Notes: generated by a model from the letters alone, not told the origin. A stretch of DNA of 64,000 bases from Sporocytophaga myxococcoides DSM 11118 (GCF_000426725.1 NZ_AUFX01000003.1:558001-622000), one strand, 5' to 3'; positions 1 to 9,228 are shown, numbered from the stretch's first letter. Program-made: numbers and translations.

Positions 1-483
1 CCTTAATGTCAACTGATGTATACAAATTGCGGCACAAACAGAAATGTTCAGACTTTCAGTAAATCCAACCATAGGTATTTTAACAAAGCCGTCTGCATGT
101 TCTTTAGCAATTTCGCTAATACCATTTTGTTCACTCCCAAAAACCAAAGCAGTTTTGGTATCCATTTGGAAGTCTTCCAAAGCAATATCATTGGTATGCG
201 GTGTAGTTGCAATTATTTTATAGCCTTTTTCTTTAAGCTTCCTATAGCATCCTAATGTATTATCAACACCCTTAGTATTATGTTTAATGATATCAACCCA
301 CTGAGCAGAACCTAATGTTACGTCTTCACTGACTTTATATTTATTTTTGTTTTCAATTACATGAATATCCTGAATGCCAAAACAGTCACATGTCCGCACA
401 ACAGCACTTGCATTATGTGGTTGAAAAATATCTTCGACAACAACTGTTAAAAACCTTGTCCTTGTTTCTAATACTTCCTCCAT
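1..483 (-). CDS. trmH: TrmH/SpoU-family RNA 2'-O-methyltransferase, partial (C-terminus beyond window)
   Basis: The reading frame begins at the ATG at 483 and stays open to the window edge, giving 161 residues. All three SPOUT/SpoU signatures are visible: motif 1 NASAVVR near residues 24-30, motif 2 LVFGSEQNGIS near 113-123, and motif 3 IPMVGFTESLNISV near 136-149. Family knowledge: these knotted enzymes use S-adenosylmethionine to methylate a ribose in tRNA or rRNA. The short N-terminus and the motif wording fit TrmH (tRNA Gm18), but another SpoU member cannot be excluded without the C-terminus. It is transcribed away from dps, across a shared 192-base upstream region. Confidence 0.88.
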   Translation of the reverse strand, partial: MEEVLETRTRFLTVVVEDIFQPHNASAVVRTCDCFGIQDIHVIENKNKYKVSEDVTLGSAQWVDIIKHNTKGVDNTLGCYRKLKEKGYKIIATTPHTNDIALEDFQMDTKTALVFGSEQNGISEIAKEHADGFVKIPMVGFTESLNISVCAAICIHQLTLR

Positions 484-675
484 TTTTTCCCTTTTATTAT
501 CGGTAACAAACTGAAGGAGATAATTTATTAAATCCTGTTTCAAAAATCTTGTTTTATTATAATCTCAGATGCTTATCTAACTAATTAACACTGGTTTAAT
601 CCTAAAAACTAACCTTTATTCACATGGAAGTGTTCTAATACAAAGGTATCTATTTAATTTTAAATAAATAGGGAT

Positions 676-1152
676 ATGATGGAATTGAATAAAATTGGAA
701 TTGAGGTAGATGTTGCGACAGAAATCGCTGATAAATTAAATGACCTTTCTGCAAACTACCATATATTTTATCAGAATGTAAGAGGGTTCCATTGGAATAT
801 AAAGGGTAAAAATTTCTTTGCTCTACATCCAAAATTTGAAGAACTATATACTCAATCTTTCGAGGATATTGATAAAATAGCAGAAAGAATCCGAGCTTTA
901 GGATTTATTCCAAAGCACACCTATTCTGATTTTATCAGAACTAGTGATATTAAGGAAATGAAAGACGTTACTGATGAAATTACTTGCGTAAAAGACACTC
1001 TTCAGAATCTAAGCATACTGATATTCAAGGAAAAAGAAATCATGAAACTCACTTCTGAAGGTCATGATGATGGCACAAACAATATGGTTAACGACTTTAT
1101 TGAAGACCACGAAAAGCAAGTATGGATGCTATCTGCATTCCTTAATCAGTAA
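676..1152 (+). CDS. dps: Dps-family mini-ferritin (DNA-binding protein from starved cells)
   Basis: 158 residues, the usual Dps length. The inter-subunit ferroxidase ligands appear with canonical spacing: H39 and H51 from one subunit, D66 and E70 from the other (motif HWNIKG, then FxxLHxKFEELY, then DKIAER). Family knowledge: twelve subunits form a cytoplasmic shell that oxidises Fe2+ with peroxide and protects DNA. The N-terminus is short and not rich in lysine, so DNA binding is uncertain. Two adjacent ATG codons (676 and 679) are possible starts. The gene converges on the AAA+ gene with 7 bases between stop codons. Confidence 0.93.
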   Translation: MMELNKIGIEVDVATEIADKLNDLSANYHIFYQNVRGFHWNIKGKNFFALHPKFEELYTQSFEDIDKIAERIRALGFIPKHTYSDFIRTSDIKEMKDVTDEITCVKDTLQNLSILIFKEKEIMKLTSEGHDDGTNNMVNDFIEDHEKQVWMLSAFLNQ

Positions 1153-1159
1153 AACTTGC

Positions 1160-3763
1160 TTAGCTTCCTAACCGGAAACCTATTCGTCCTGCTGACTGAT
1201 AGGTTTCCGGAATAAAACATTTCACGTCATCCATTGTCAGAATTTGGAGAACTTCGGCAGTTCTTTGGTTACCAGAAAGAGATGCCATCCTGAGATGCTG
1301 ATTTCTGATAGCTTCTTTGATTATTTTTCTTACCGATCTTGCATTTCCAAAAAACTTGTCTCGCTTTAAAAAGATTGAATTCAAATATTCCTTAAGCCTT
1401 GCAGAAGCATCTTCATCCGGAGTCAGATTTTCTTCTGCCAGCATATTTAATGCTATTGAGAATAGTTCTGAAGGCTCATAGTCATTAAACTCTAATACTT
1501 TATCAAACCTTGATTTTAAGCCCGGGTTAGCTTCCATAAATATTCTCATATTATCTACATAGCCGGCAACAACTACAATAAACTGTCCCCTTTTATCCTC
1601 CATCTGTTTAAGTAGAGTTTCAATAGCTTCTTTTCCAAAGTCACTGTTTCCGCCTTCAGAGAGAGCATAAGCCTCATCAATAAATAAAACTCCTCCATGT
1701 GCTTTTTCAATCTGCTCCATGGTTTTGATTGCAGTCTGTCCGATATAACCCGCTACAAGTCCCTGCCTGTCCGTTTCAACCAAGTGCCCTCGTTCAAGTA
1801 TTCCAAGAGCTTTATATATTTTTGCAATGATCCTTGCTACCGATGTTTTCCCTGTTCCAGGATTTCCTGTAAATACTGTATGAAGAGAAAATTTATTTAA
1901 TACATCCCTGCCTGTTTCTATGTAGAACCTTACCAGCTTTACCATTTCCAGAAGGTCATTTTTTACTTCTTCAAGGCCAGTCAGCTTATTCAATTCACTC
2001 AATGCCTCCTGAAGAAGTAATTCATCTACAGGAATATCGGGAGAACCTAAGGTCGAGTTTTTAAACAATTGCTTTACATCTTCCAGTTCTATAGTTTGTA
2101 ATTGTTCTGGAGTCAACTTTTCCGGGTTCTGAGATTTCATAACTCTTAACCCCATATTCATTTTAGCTTCTTCTACAAGTCCGGTAACCATGCGGGCATT
2201 ACCAAAAGCTTTGTTTCTGTTTCTGTATGCCTCAGTTAATTTTTCTGAAAGGAATCTCTTTCCATCTTCTGAAAATTTAACATACCTTTTTTCAGCTGAT
2301 AGTTCTGCTATTTGAATTAACTCCTGAGGAAGATAATCAGGAAATTCAAACAGGAGATTAAAGCGTGATTTCAGACCTGGATTGGATACCAGGAAATGGT
2401 TCATTTCTTTAGGATAACCGGCAACAATAATTGCCAAATCACCAGGACCATCAGACATCTCTTTTAGCAAGACTTCAATTACCTCCCTTCCAAAATCCTG
2501 CCCTGTATCACCTTCTCTGACGAGAGAATAAGCCTCATCGATAAATAAGACACCACCTCTTGCCTTTTCTATAACTTCTTTTGTTTGAGGAGCAGTTTGC
2601 CCTATGTATTTGCCGCAAAGTTCAGCTCGTCCGGCTTCTGTAACTTTACCTTTGGAAAGGAGACCGAGCTTGAAATAAATCTGTCCAAGTAATTTGGCTA
2701 TAGTAGTTTTCCCTGTACCCGGATTACCAAGAAATACAGAATGAAGACTTATTTTTTGATTTTCCTCAAAACCCTGATCTTTTCTAAGCTGTAAAAATTT
2801 GAGGTAAGAAGTATAATCGGTGATCTTCGACTTGATACCTGAAAGGCCTATCATTTCGTGCAGGCTTTTCATGAGTTCTTCAAGCGAAGGTCCCTTTTCT
2901 TCCTGAAGGATTAAAGGAAGCGGGATGTTACTAAAATTCAAATCAACTAAAGGAATCCCCTCAACAAATTCATCTTTAACTTCAAAAGGAATAACAGCGA
3001 TAAGCTGATCCATGAAAATTACCTCAAGCGTGTATTTATCATGATACCAGGTCCCCTTGCTGTCTGCTCCCCAACCAGTTGTGAAGGTTATAAAACTATC
3101 TTCTGGGTTTATATATTTCAGTTCAGAAGTATTTCCTTTTAACTGGCCGGCATCATTGTAAAAATTAAAAAATAACTCACAATACCAGGGAAGAGCTTGC
3201 TTGTTAATAATATTAAACTCTACCCATATAAATCTACATTCATTTGCATCAAACTCAATATAAGATTTTCTCTGCTCTGGGATTATTCCTTCATTGGGCC
3301 CCTCGTACAAGCGGACAATATCAACTTCAAAATATGGATTGAGATTCTGATCTACAACTCCTCCATTTTCTACATAAAAGCTTTTTATCCCAACAAATTC
3401 ATCTTCGATATATGCTTCCCATTCATAATCTCCTCTTAACCAAAAAGTTCCTTCCTCCTTATTACCCCAACCTTCCCTAATAATTACAATATTCTGATCT
3501 GAGGTTATTTCTACTTTTCTCTCAATACAACAAAGCTCTCTCCTGCCTGTCTCATTTAGGGCATAGGCTTTTAAAAGGATCTTGGCTTCCCAGTCAGCTT
3601 CATCAAATAATTTATTGTAAAAAGATAACTCACAATACAAATAGGTAATTTCTTTAGTATCATACACCCTTCTGTACTTTTTTGTATTGCCATCCATGGT
3701 TTCAGTGGATGAAAAGATCTTAAGATCCTTAAACTTGTATTTTTTCTCCAGATTACTAATCAC
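1160..3763 (-). CDS. Tandem AAA+ ATPase (CbbX/SpoVK-like) with N-terminal beta-rich repeats
   Basis: 867 residues. Two complete CbbX-type AAA+ modules are visible: Walker A GNPGTGKT at 346-353 and 633-640, Walker B GGVLFIDEAY at about 403-412 and 690-699, and the sensor/arginine-finger region NPGLKSRF in both. About 290 residues precede the first module and hold two similar beta-rich units (about 35-130 and 165-265), each with a WG...GT(F/W) and then Y pattern, which I cannot name. Family knowledge: CbbX/SpoVK AAA+ proteins remodel protein partners using ATP; the target here is unknown. No signal peptide or membrane segment is visible. It appears monocistronic. Convergent with dps. Confidence 0.85.
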   Translation of the reverse strand: MISNLEKKYKFKDLKIFSSTETMDGNTKKYRRVYDTKEITYLYCELSFYNKLFDEADWEAKILLKAYALNETGRRELCCIERKVEITSDQNIVIIREGWGNKEEGTFWLRGDYEWEAYIEDEFVGIKSFYVENGGVVDQNLNPYFEVDIVRLYEGPNEGIIPEQRKSYIEFDANECRFIWVEFNIINKQALPWYCELFFNFYNDAGQLKGNTSELKYINPEDSFITFTTGWGADSKGTWYHDKYTLEVIFMDQLIAVIPFEVKDEFVEGIPLVDLNFSNIPLPLILQEEKGPSLEELMKSLHEMIGLSGIKSKITDYTSYLKFLQLRKDQGFEENQKISLHSVFLGNPGTGKTTIAKLLGQIYFKLGLLSKGKVTEAGRAELCGKYIGQTAPQTKEVIEKARGGVLFIDEAYSLVREGDTGQDFGREVIEVLLKEMSDGPGDLAIIVAGYPKEMNHFLVSNPGLKSRFNLLFEFPDYLPQELIQIAELSAEKRYVKFSEDGKRFLSEKLTEAYRNRNKAFGNARMVTGLVEEAKMNMGLRVMKSQNPEKLTPEQLQTIELEDVKQLFKNSTLGSPDIPVDELLLQEALSELNKLTGLEEVKNDLLEMVKLVRFYIETGRDVLNKFSLHTVFTGNPGTGKTSVARIIAKIYKALGILERGHLVETDRQGLVAGYIGQTAIKTMEQIEKAHGGVLFIDEAYALSEGGNSDFGKEAIETLLKQMEDKRGQFIVVVAGYVDNMRIFMEANPGLKSRFDKVLEFNDYEPSELFSIALNMLAEENLTPDEDASARLKEYLNSIFLKRDKFFGNARSVRKIIKEAIRNQHLRMASLSGNQRTAEVLQILTMDDVKCFIPETYQSAGRIGFRLGS

Positions 3764-4078
3764 TGCTAAAAATATATAAATCTAATTTTCAATCAACACC
3801 CTTTAATATAATAGATTAAATTCATTCGAAAAAAATTAAACGGATTAGTTCTTTATATGTTCCTTTCAAATGAACCAAATATTACTTTTTTATCCATTTT
3901 CAAGTAAAAATCGAATTTATCAAAAAAATATGGCAAGGTTATTGCAAAATGATTTAATGCAAATAATTCTCATAGTGTATATAAAAAGAGAGACCGCTTT
4001 CGCAAATGGCGGTCTCTCTTGCTTTTATATATGATTGAACTTTCGCTTAAACTTCTTTCTTATTACTAATGAGTTATA
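3764..4078. other. Intergenic region upstream of the AAA+ gene
   Basis: AT-rich spacer carrying the upstream region of the AAA+ gene and the terminator at 3986-4020. A 34-codon plus-strand frame from 3929 runs through the terminator and is almost certainly chance. Nothing else recognised. Confidence 0.6.
3986..4020 (-). terminator. Intrinsic terminator after the 4079-4414 gene
   Basis: Perfect 12-bp stem (AAGAGAGACCGC / GCGGTCTCTCTT) with an 11-base loop. On the minus strand it is followed by a run of T, which fits termination of the small membrane-protein gene; the other side is only moderately T-rich. Confidence 0.8.
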
Positions 4079-4414
4079 TTAAATATCAGAACTATCTGAA
4101 GTCTTTTTAAAATTTTCTCTTGGACGCCTTTGTGACTTTCTCACTTGCTCCTGTGTGTTTTTCACTGGCTCTCTGTCCCTTATTCTATTTTCATATATGG
4201 CCTTTTCTCTAAGAGGCTTTTCTCTTTCTATTACAGGTTCAGACCATTTTATATCGTCGTCCTCACCCCTTCTGTACAAGTTTGTTTCAGAAATAGTAAC
4301 TCTCTTATCTCTTTTGCTTCTCCTCTGATTAAAATTTATTATATAAGCCGGAATAAGCATAATTACTAATATTATTAAAGACGGCAACACGATCATCATA
4401 AGGCATTCCTCCAT
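4079..4414 (-). CDS. Small single-pass membrane protein of unknown function
   Basis: I choose the ATG at 4414 (start MEECLMMIVLPS), which puts one strongly hydrophobic segment at the N-terminus (about residues 5-28); the frame extends 12 codons further upstream to 4450. After the membrane segment comes a highly charged tail of about 80 residues rich in Arg, Lys and Glu, probably cytoplasmic and disordered. No family recognised. It is divergent from lhgO and ends before a strong terminator. Confidence 0.6.
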   Translation of the reverse strand: MEECLMMIVLPSLIILVIMLIPAYIINFNQRRSKRDKRVTISETNLYRRGEDDDIKWSEPVIEREKPLREKAIYENRIRDREPVKNTQEQVRKSQRRPRENFKKTSDSSDI

Positions 4415-4466
4415 AATTTGTCCTACTTTATAACATCTTCGCGAAAGCATTAGTTTTTCCAGTCAA

Positions 4467-4498
4467 TTCGCTTTTGGATTATTATCTTATTATTTTTG
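4467..4498 (+). promoter_or_regulatory. Candidate Bacteroidota promoter for lhgO
   Basis: TTCG at 4467-4470, a 20-base spacer, then TATTTTTG at 4491-4498. This matches the known Bacteroidota consensus TTTG-N19-21-TAnnTTTG with one mismatch in the -33 box. The predicted transcript starts about 45 bases before the lhgO ATG. Confidence 0.5.
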
Positions 4499-4549
4499 TT
4501 TTTCAGGGTAAAATCAAAAAGTTAAGTACCTGAAGTACATTTATATAAA

Positions 4550-5746
4550 ATGAGTTACGATATTATAATTATTGGTGGCGGCATAGTAGGACTCGCTACT
4601 GCACTGAAAGTAAAACAGTTAAACCCAAATCTGAAAGTAGCTTTGCTTGAAAAAGAAAATGAGCTGGCTAAGCATCAGACTGGAAATAATAGTGGAGTTA
4701 TTCATTCGGGAATTTACTATAAACCAGGAAGCTTAAAGGCAACAAATTGTATCAGAGGGTATAATATGCTTTTGGATTTTTGCAGAACCAATGAAGTTCC
4801 ATTTGAATTGTGTGGAAAAATTATTGTGGCTACCAGTGAAATTGAGCTTCCTGCTATGGATAATGTATATAAAAGAGGGCTTGAGAATGGTCTGCAGGGC
4901 TTAAAACTGATAGGTCGTGAAGAAATTAAAGAATATGAACCGCATTGCACAGGAATTAAAGGAATAGTAGTACCTCAGACTGGGATCATTGACTATACTG
5001 CAGTCTGTCTTAAATATGCGGAACTTTTTAAAAAAGCGGGAGGCCATATCTTTCTCAATCAAAGAGTAGACGATATTCTTACAAAAGCATCTGGGGTTGA
5101 AGTGATAACATCAGATAAAACCTTCTCCGGAAAATTAATCATTAATTGTGCAGGTCTTTTCTGTGATCGCATAGCAGCCTTGAGCATAAAACCTGTAGAT
5201 GTTAGAATTATTCCTTTCAGAGGGGAATATTATGAAATTAAAAAGGACAAACAACATCTTGTTAAGAACCTTATTTATCCTGTTCCAGATCCTAATTTCC
5301 CTTTCCTTGGCGTACATTTCACAAGAATGATCAATGGTGGTATTGAGGCTGGCCCTAATGCAGTGTTTGCATTTAAAAGAGAAGGTTATAAAAGAACAGA
5401 TTTCAATTTCACTGACTTTTATGAATCCATTACCTGGCCTGGCTTTCAGAAAGTGGCTAAAAAATATTGGAAAACAGGATTAGGAGAATATCAAAGGTCA
5501 TTTTCCAAATCAGCATTTACTAAAGCATTGCAAAGGTTATTACCAGAAATACAGGAAAGCGATCTTATCCCTGGAGGTGCAGGTGTGAGAGCACAAGCTT
5601 GTGAAAGAAATGGCGGGCTTATCGATGACTTTATGATTCTGGAAAACAGTAATACAATCAATGTATTAAATGCCCCTTCTCCTGCTGCCACATCATCACT
5701 ATCCATAGGATTAACTGTAGCTGAAATGGCAATTAAAAGATTATAA
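4550..5746 (+). CDS. lhgO: L-2-hydroxyglutarate oxidase/dehydrogenase (FAD)
   Basis: 398 residues, typical for LhgO (YgaF). The N-terminal FAD-binding GGGIVG loop lies at residues 9-14, followed by the DAO-fold stretch KHQTGNNSGVIHSGIYY, which is characteristic of this subgroup, and a C-terminal flavin-contact region GAGVRAQ. Family knowledge: it oxidises L-2-hydroxyglutarate to 2-oxoglutarate and passes electrons to quinone, clearing a by-product of central metabolism. Its stop codon directly abuts the stop of convergent pgeF with no bases between. It has its own candidate promoter at 4467-4498. Confidence 0.9.
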   Translation: MSYDIIIIGGGIVGLATALKVKQLNPNLKVALLEKENELAKHQTGNNSGVIHSGIYYKPGSLKATNCIRGYNMLLDFCRTNEVPFELCGKIIVATSEIELPAMDNVYKRGLENGLQGLKLIGREEIKEYEPHCTGIKGIVVPQTGIIDYTAVCLKYAELFKKAGGHIFLNQRVDDILTKASGVEVITSDKTFSGKLIINCAGLFCDRIAALSIKPVDVRIIPFRGEYYEIKKDKQHLVKNLIYPVPDPNFPFLGVHFTRMINGGIEAGPNAVFAFKREGYKRTDFNFTDFYESITWPGFQKVAKKYWKTGLGEYQRSFSKSAFTKALQRLLPEIQESDLIPGGAGVRAQACERNGGLIDDFMILENSNTINVLNAPSPAATSSLSIGLTVAEMAIKRL

Positions 5747-6538
5747 TCAACGGGGATTGATAACAATCCCTGCCCCAAATCTTCCCGCTTTATTTTGAGA
5801 CTTTCTTGCTGAAAAGAACTCATCAGCATTTTGATATGTGCAAATGCCTGCTATTTCTATATTATCAGGGTTAAGTTGCCTTGACTTCAACTGAAATTTA
5901 TTTGCTTCCCATAAATTAAAAAAAGTCTTTCCCTCTCTTTTATTTACCATAGACGAAATATTACCAAAGGCATTTTCTGCGGCATCAATTACCTCGTGCC
6001 CAACTTCATAAATCTCGGGAGAAATACTGGGGCCAATTCCCGCTATAAGATCAGAAGCTTTCGTTCCGAATTCCTTTTCCATAGCTTCAATTGTCTTATC
6101 CAGAATTTTAGAAACTGTTCCTCTCCATCCTGCATGAACTGCGCCAACAGCCATATTTTTCTTATCATAGAGTAATATAGGTACACAATCTGCAGACATA
6201 ACAGCAATACAAACACCTTTAAGATTTGTAACCAATGCATCCGTATTGACAAGAGCGTCAGCATCATCCAAACTCCTAAGCACAGCAACTCTGTCCGAAT
6301 GCGTTTGTTCCGGGAAAACAATATGATTCTCAGCAACATTCATAGCCGCCGATAGTAACTTTCTATTTTGTATTACGTTTAATTCAGAGTCGTTTACCTT
6401 AAAACTAAGGTTCAAACCACCCAATTCGCCGGTACTGCAACCGCCTTTTCGTCCTGATACAAAATGATTTATTTCATTGCACTTGCTCAGGTTTGAAAAT
6501 TGCCAAAATTGTAGCTTATCAAATTGTATGGAAATCAT
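5747..6538 (-). CDS. pgeF: Peptidoglycan editing factor PgeF (YfiH/LACC1 family)
   Basis: 263 residues. The family's copper/zinc-site residues are visible: H80 in EQTHSDRV, C118 in SADCVP and H135 in VHAGWRG, followed by GIGPSISPEIYEVG and the C-terminal FFSARKSQNKAGR signature. Family knowledge: E. coli YfiH removes mis-incorporated L-Ser from UDP-MurNAc intermediates, and the wider family has purine nucleoside phosphorylase and adenosine deaminase activity; which applies here is not decided by sequence. Cytoplasmic, no signal peptide. Convergent with lhgO, sharing the stop boundary. Confidence 0.9.
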   Translation of the reverse strand: MISIQFDKLQFWQFSNLSKCNEINHFVSGRKGGCSTGELGGLNLSFKVNDSELNVIQNRKLLSAAMNVAENHIVFPEQTHSDRVAVLRSLDDADALVNTDALVTNLKGVCIAVMSADCVPILLYDKKNMAVGAVHAGWRGTVSKILDKTIEAMEKEFGTKASDLIAGIGPSISPEIYEVGHEVIDAAENAFGNISSMVNKREGKTFFNLWEANKFQLKSRQLNPDNIEIAGICTYQNADEFFSARKSQNKAGRFGAGIVINPR

Positions 6539-6690
6539 ATATAATTTAATTATCTGAATAAAATTATAAAATAAACGGCCAATCGGATAAATGTTTCAAT
6601 AAAAATTAAAATAAATTATAATTTTGAATCATTCAAAACCATTATCATTAAAGTACAAATAACTGATAATGAAACAAAACAAGCAAAATC

Positions 6691-6957
6691 ATGAACACTC
6701 TCAATTTTAAATATCTAGGAAAAACACTAATTTCACTTTCATTGGGAATAGTTTTGATTTCAGCTTGTACAGCCGAAAAAAAGAGCTCTGCTAAAACACT
6801 CAATAGTGAAAATCAGACCTGGCAAAAAGAAAGCAGCAGAGAGACTAAAAAACACCTTAAAAGTGTAAAAGTTAAGCGAAAAGAACTTGAACAATATCAA
6901 CCATCCGCCTCACTTTATAAGAAACCTAAAAGTGGTAAGAGAAAGAAGCATTTTTAA
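6691..6957 (+). CDS. Small basic lipoprotein
   Basis: 88 residues. An N-terminal hydrophobic signal ends in a lipobox-like LISAC, with Cys at about residue 26, so the protein is probably a lipoprotein in the cell envelope. The mature part is short, without hydrophobic segments, and very rich in Lys, Glu and Ser, ending in a basic tail (KPKSGKRKKHF). No known domain. It stands alone between divergent pgeF and the DUF763 gene. Confidence 0.6.
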   Translation: MNTLNFKYLGKTLISLSLGIVLISACTAEKKSSAKTLNSENQTWQKESSRETKKHLKSVKVKRKELEQYQPSASLYKKPKSGKRKKHF

Positions 6958-7046
6958 TTTTTAAATTACTTTTCCCTACTCCTTCTCTTTCGTATCTTTA
7001 ATTATAAGATATTCCTCAACCTCAAATTTACTGACCCTATTATTTC

Positions 7047-8258
7047 ATGAGACGTTCGGGTTCTGCTGACCTTCCATTGCATGGCGGGCAAGTACCATAT
7101 TGGCTTTCTGAAAGAATGGCAAAACTCGGAGGAGCAATTGTCGAATCATTGGTTTTCCATTATGGTACCTCGGAAGTACTAAAAAGATTAAGTGATCCCT
7201 TCTGGTTTCAGGCTTTTGGAGCAGTTTTAGGTATGGATTGGCATTCTTCCGGTATTACAACATCTGTGATGGGAGCCTTAAAGAAAGCTGTTAATCCTAA
7301 ATCATCAGAGCTTGGAATTTATATTTGCGGAGGTAAAGGAAAACATTCCAGAAATACACCTGCCGAATTATTAAAAATTTCCGAAAAGCAAGGCTTTAAC
7401 GCAGAAGACCTGATAAGATCAAGTAGACTCACGGCAAAAATTGACAACAACGCAATACAGGACGGTTTTCAGCTATACCTGCATTCTTTTATTGTTACAA
7501 AAACAGGAGAATGGGCTGTAGTGCAGCAAGGGATGAACGAGCTCAACAAAATGGCCAGAAGATATCATTGGCACAGCTCGAGCATAAAATCATTTGAAGA
7601 AGAACCTCACACCAGCATCTTTGGCAAGAATCAGGGAATGATCTTAAACCTTACAGACAAGAATGCAGCTCCTGTAAGAAACAGCCTGTTAGAGCTAACC
7701 AAGGAACAACCAGGAATAATGATGAATGAGATCAAGAAGCTTATAATGCCTCTACGTCATGAGCTCAATGTAACGGATGTTAATCTCAAACGACTTGGAA
7801 GTGTTCTGGCTCTTGCACATGAAACTGAAGTAAGAAATTTTGAAGAGCTTATTCTTCTTAAGGATCTTGGTCCACGAACCATTCAGTCCATGACACTGGT
7901 CAGTGAGATTATTCATGGCACACCTTCCAGATTTAAGGATCCTGCAAGATTTTCTTTTGCCCATGGAGGAAAGGATGGACATCCTTTTCCTGTCTTAACC
8001 AAGATATATGATGAAACCATAGATACGCTGAAACACGCTGTGGAAAAGGCTAGAATAGGAAGTAATGATAAAGATCAAGCAATTAAAAAACTATCACAAC
8101 TATCATCAGAAATAGAAAAAGAATTTATCCCTAATGATAACTTCGATAAAATTATTGAAGATGAAAGAAATAATGCTTACAAATATGGAGGGATGACTGT
8201 CTTTGGTAAATCTAAAAAGCCTGAAGACAAAGGTTCTAATCAACTAAGTCTTTTTTAA
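7047..8258 (+). CDS. DUF763 domain protein
   Basis: 403 residues. The protein begins with the family hallmark MRRSGSADLPLHGGQVPYWL, so the ATG at 7047 is the natural start. Further family-like stretches include CGGKGKHSR (about 94-102), QLYLHSF, a helix-hairpin-helix-like LKDLGPRTIQ (about 271-280) and DPARFSFAHGGKDGHPFPV (about 298-316). Family knowledge: DUF763 proteins are uncharacterised, cytoplasmic and best known from archaea and thermophilic bacteria. The hairpin suggests nucleic-acid contact, which is an inference only. The last residues are a low-complexity Lys/Asp tail. No operon partner is evident. Confidence 0.85.
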   Translation: MRRSGSADLPLHGGQVPYWLSERMAKLGGAIVESLVFHYGTSEVLKRLSDPFWFQAFGAVLGMDWHSSGITTSVMGALKKAVNPKSSELGIYICGGKGKHSRNTPAELLKISEKQGFNAEDLIRSSRLTAKIDNNAIQDGFQLYLHSFIVTKTGEWAVVQQGMNELNKMARRYHWHSSSIKSFEEEPHTSIFGKNQGMILNLTDKNAAPVRNSLLELTKEQPGIMMNEIKKLIMPLRHELNVTDVNLKRLGSVLALAHETEVRNFEELILLKDLGPRTIQSMTLVSEIIHGTPSRFKDPARFSFAHGGKDGHPFPVLTKIYDETIDTLKHAVEKARIGSNDKDQAIKKLSQLSSEIEKEFIPNDNFDKIIEDERNNAYKYGGMTVFGKSKKPEDKGSNQLSLF

Positions 8259-8354
8259 GTTGATCATTCACTGATTTACCTAAACTTTATTGGTCTCTAA
8301 GAGTTACTTATTGAAGTAACTAAAGAAATATTCCGATACTGATTCTAGGAAATA

Positions 8355-8855
8355 ATGGATCACATCATTCACCTTCTCTTTAAAGCTGACCAATCTGAAA
8401 TCACATGGTGGGCAATGGTTTTTCGAGGTATAGTCATTTATTTCCTCGCTATATTCATTATAAGATTCGGTGGTAAAAGAATGCTAAGCAGATTTGGAAC
8501 TTTTGATGTTGTAATCAGCATCATAATTGGGGCAATACTCGCTAAAGCAATTGTGGGAAGTGCAAAATTTTTACCAACTATCATCACCTCTTGTATACTC
8601 GTAATTTTACATTTCCTTCTCTCAAAAATAACCCTGTACTATCACCCTTTGGGCCATCAAGTAAAAGGAAATCCCCATTTACTTTATGAAAATGGGAACT
8701 TTATTGATGCCGCATTGAAAAAGAATAATATTACCCAGGATGATATAATAGAGTCAATAAGACTACAAGTACATTCAGAAAATTTAAATAAGATAGATAA
8801 GATTTACCTTGAAAGGAATGGACAAATAAGTTTTGTTTTTCATCTGCAAGATTAA
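8355..8855 (+). CDS. DUF421 (YetF-like) membrane protein
   Basis: 166 residues with about three N-terminal transmembrane segments (about 20-40, 53-70 and 75-95). The family stretch RFGGKRMLSRFGTFDVVISI is present, followed by a cytoplasmic domain with ENGNF and then QDDIIESIRLQ. Family knowledge: DUF421 (YetF/YkjA/YdfS) proteins are inner-membrane proteins of unclear function that contribute to spore or stress resistance in bacilli. It ends before the bidirectional terminator at 8861-8900. Confidence 0.85.
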   Translation: MDHIIHLLFKADQSEITWWAMVFRGIVIYFLAIFIIRFGGKRMLSRFGTFDVVISIIIGAILAKAIVGSAKFLPTIITSCILVILHFLLSKITLYYHPLGHQVKGNPHLLYENGNFIDAALKKNNITQDDIIESIRLQVHSENLNKIDKIYLERNGQISFVFHLQD

Positions 8856-8860
8856 ATAAT

Positions 8861-8900
8861 CAAAAAAGATAAGAGAACGTACTTACTCCTATCTTTTTTG
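8861..8900. terminator. Bidirectional intrinsic terminator
   Basis: Perfect 11-bp inverted repeat CAAAAAAGATA / TATCTTTTTTG with an 18-base loop. It supplies T-runs on both strands between the convergent DUF421 gene and the small membrane-protein gene at 8918-9070. Confidence 0.7.
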
Positions 8901-8917
8901 ATTTTGTAAGAAACCGG

Positions 8918-9070
8918 TCAGGCTCCTCTTATAACTCTAAATAAGAAAAAGACAACAGCCAAAACCAATAGTATATGTATAAACCCTCCTACAGCATCAC
9001 CAAAGCCTAAGAACCCCACAAGCCATCCTATTAACAAGATCACAGCCAATATATATAATAAATTTCCCAT
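8918..9070 (-). CDS. Lmo0937-family small membrane protein
   Basis: A 50-residue frame that starts MGNLLYILAVILLIGWLVGF and contains GGFIHILLVLAVV followed by a basic C-terminal FRVIRGA. This is the two-helix hairpin pattern of the lmo0937 family, whose function is unknown; members are often stress-induced. An unusually good Shine-Dalgarno site (AAAGGAGGC) lies 4 bases before the ATG, which is rare for this lineage and supports translation. It shares a terminator with the DUF421 gene, another membrane family linked to stress. Confidence 0.85.
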   Translation of the reverse strand: MGNLLYILAVILLIGWLVGFLGFGDAVGGFIHILLVLAVVFFLFRVIRGA

Positions 9071-9228
9071 AATTGCCTCCTTTTCATTAAAAACGAATCT
9101 TTAAGTCCCTTAAGTTTCCTACTATATCCAATCATAAACCTTTTTTAGAAACCAATAAAAATTATTTTTTCAATATTTAATATTGAAGTTATGATATTGA
9201 TTTACTTAAGAAACTTTTCATCAAATTC

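Noticed and set aside
16-255. Plus-strand 79-codon frame at the left edge
   Set aside because: It lies antisense within the TrmH-type gene, whose conserved motifs are on the minus strand.
3929-4033. 34-codon plus-strand frame through a terminator
   Set aside because: It overlaps the terminator hairpin and has no upstream signals.
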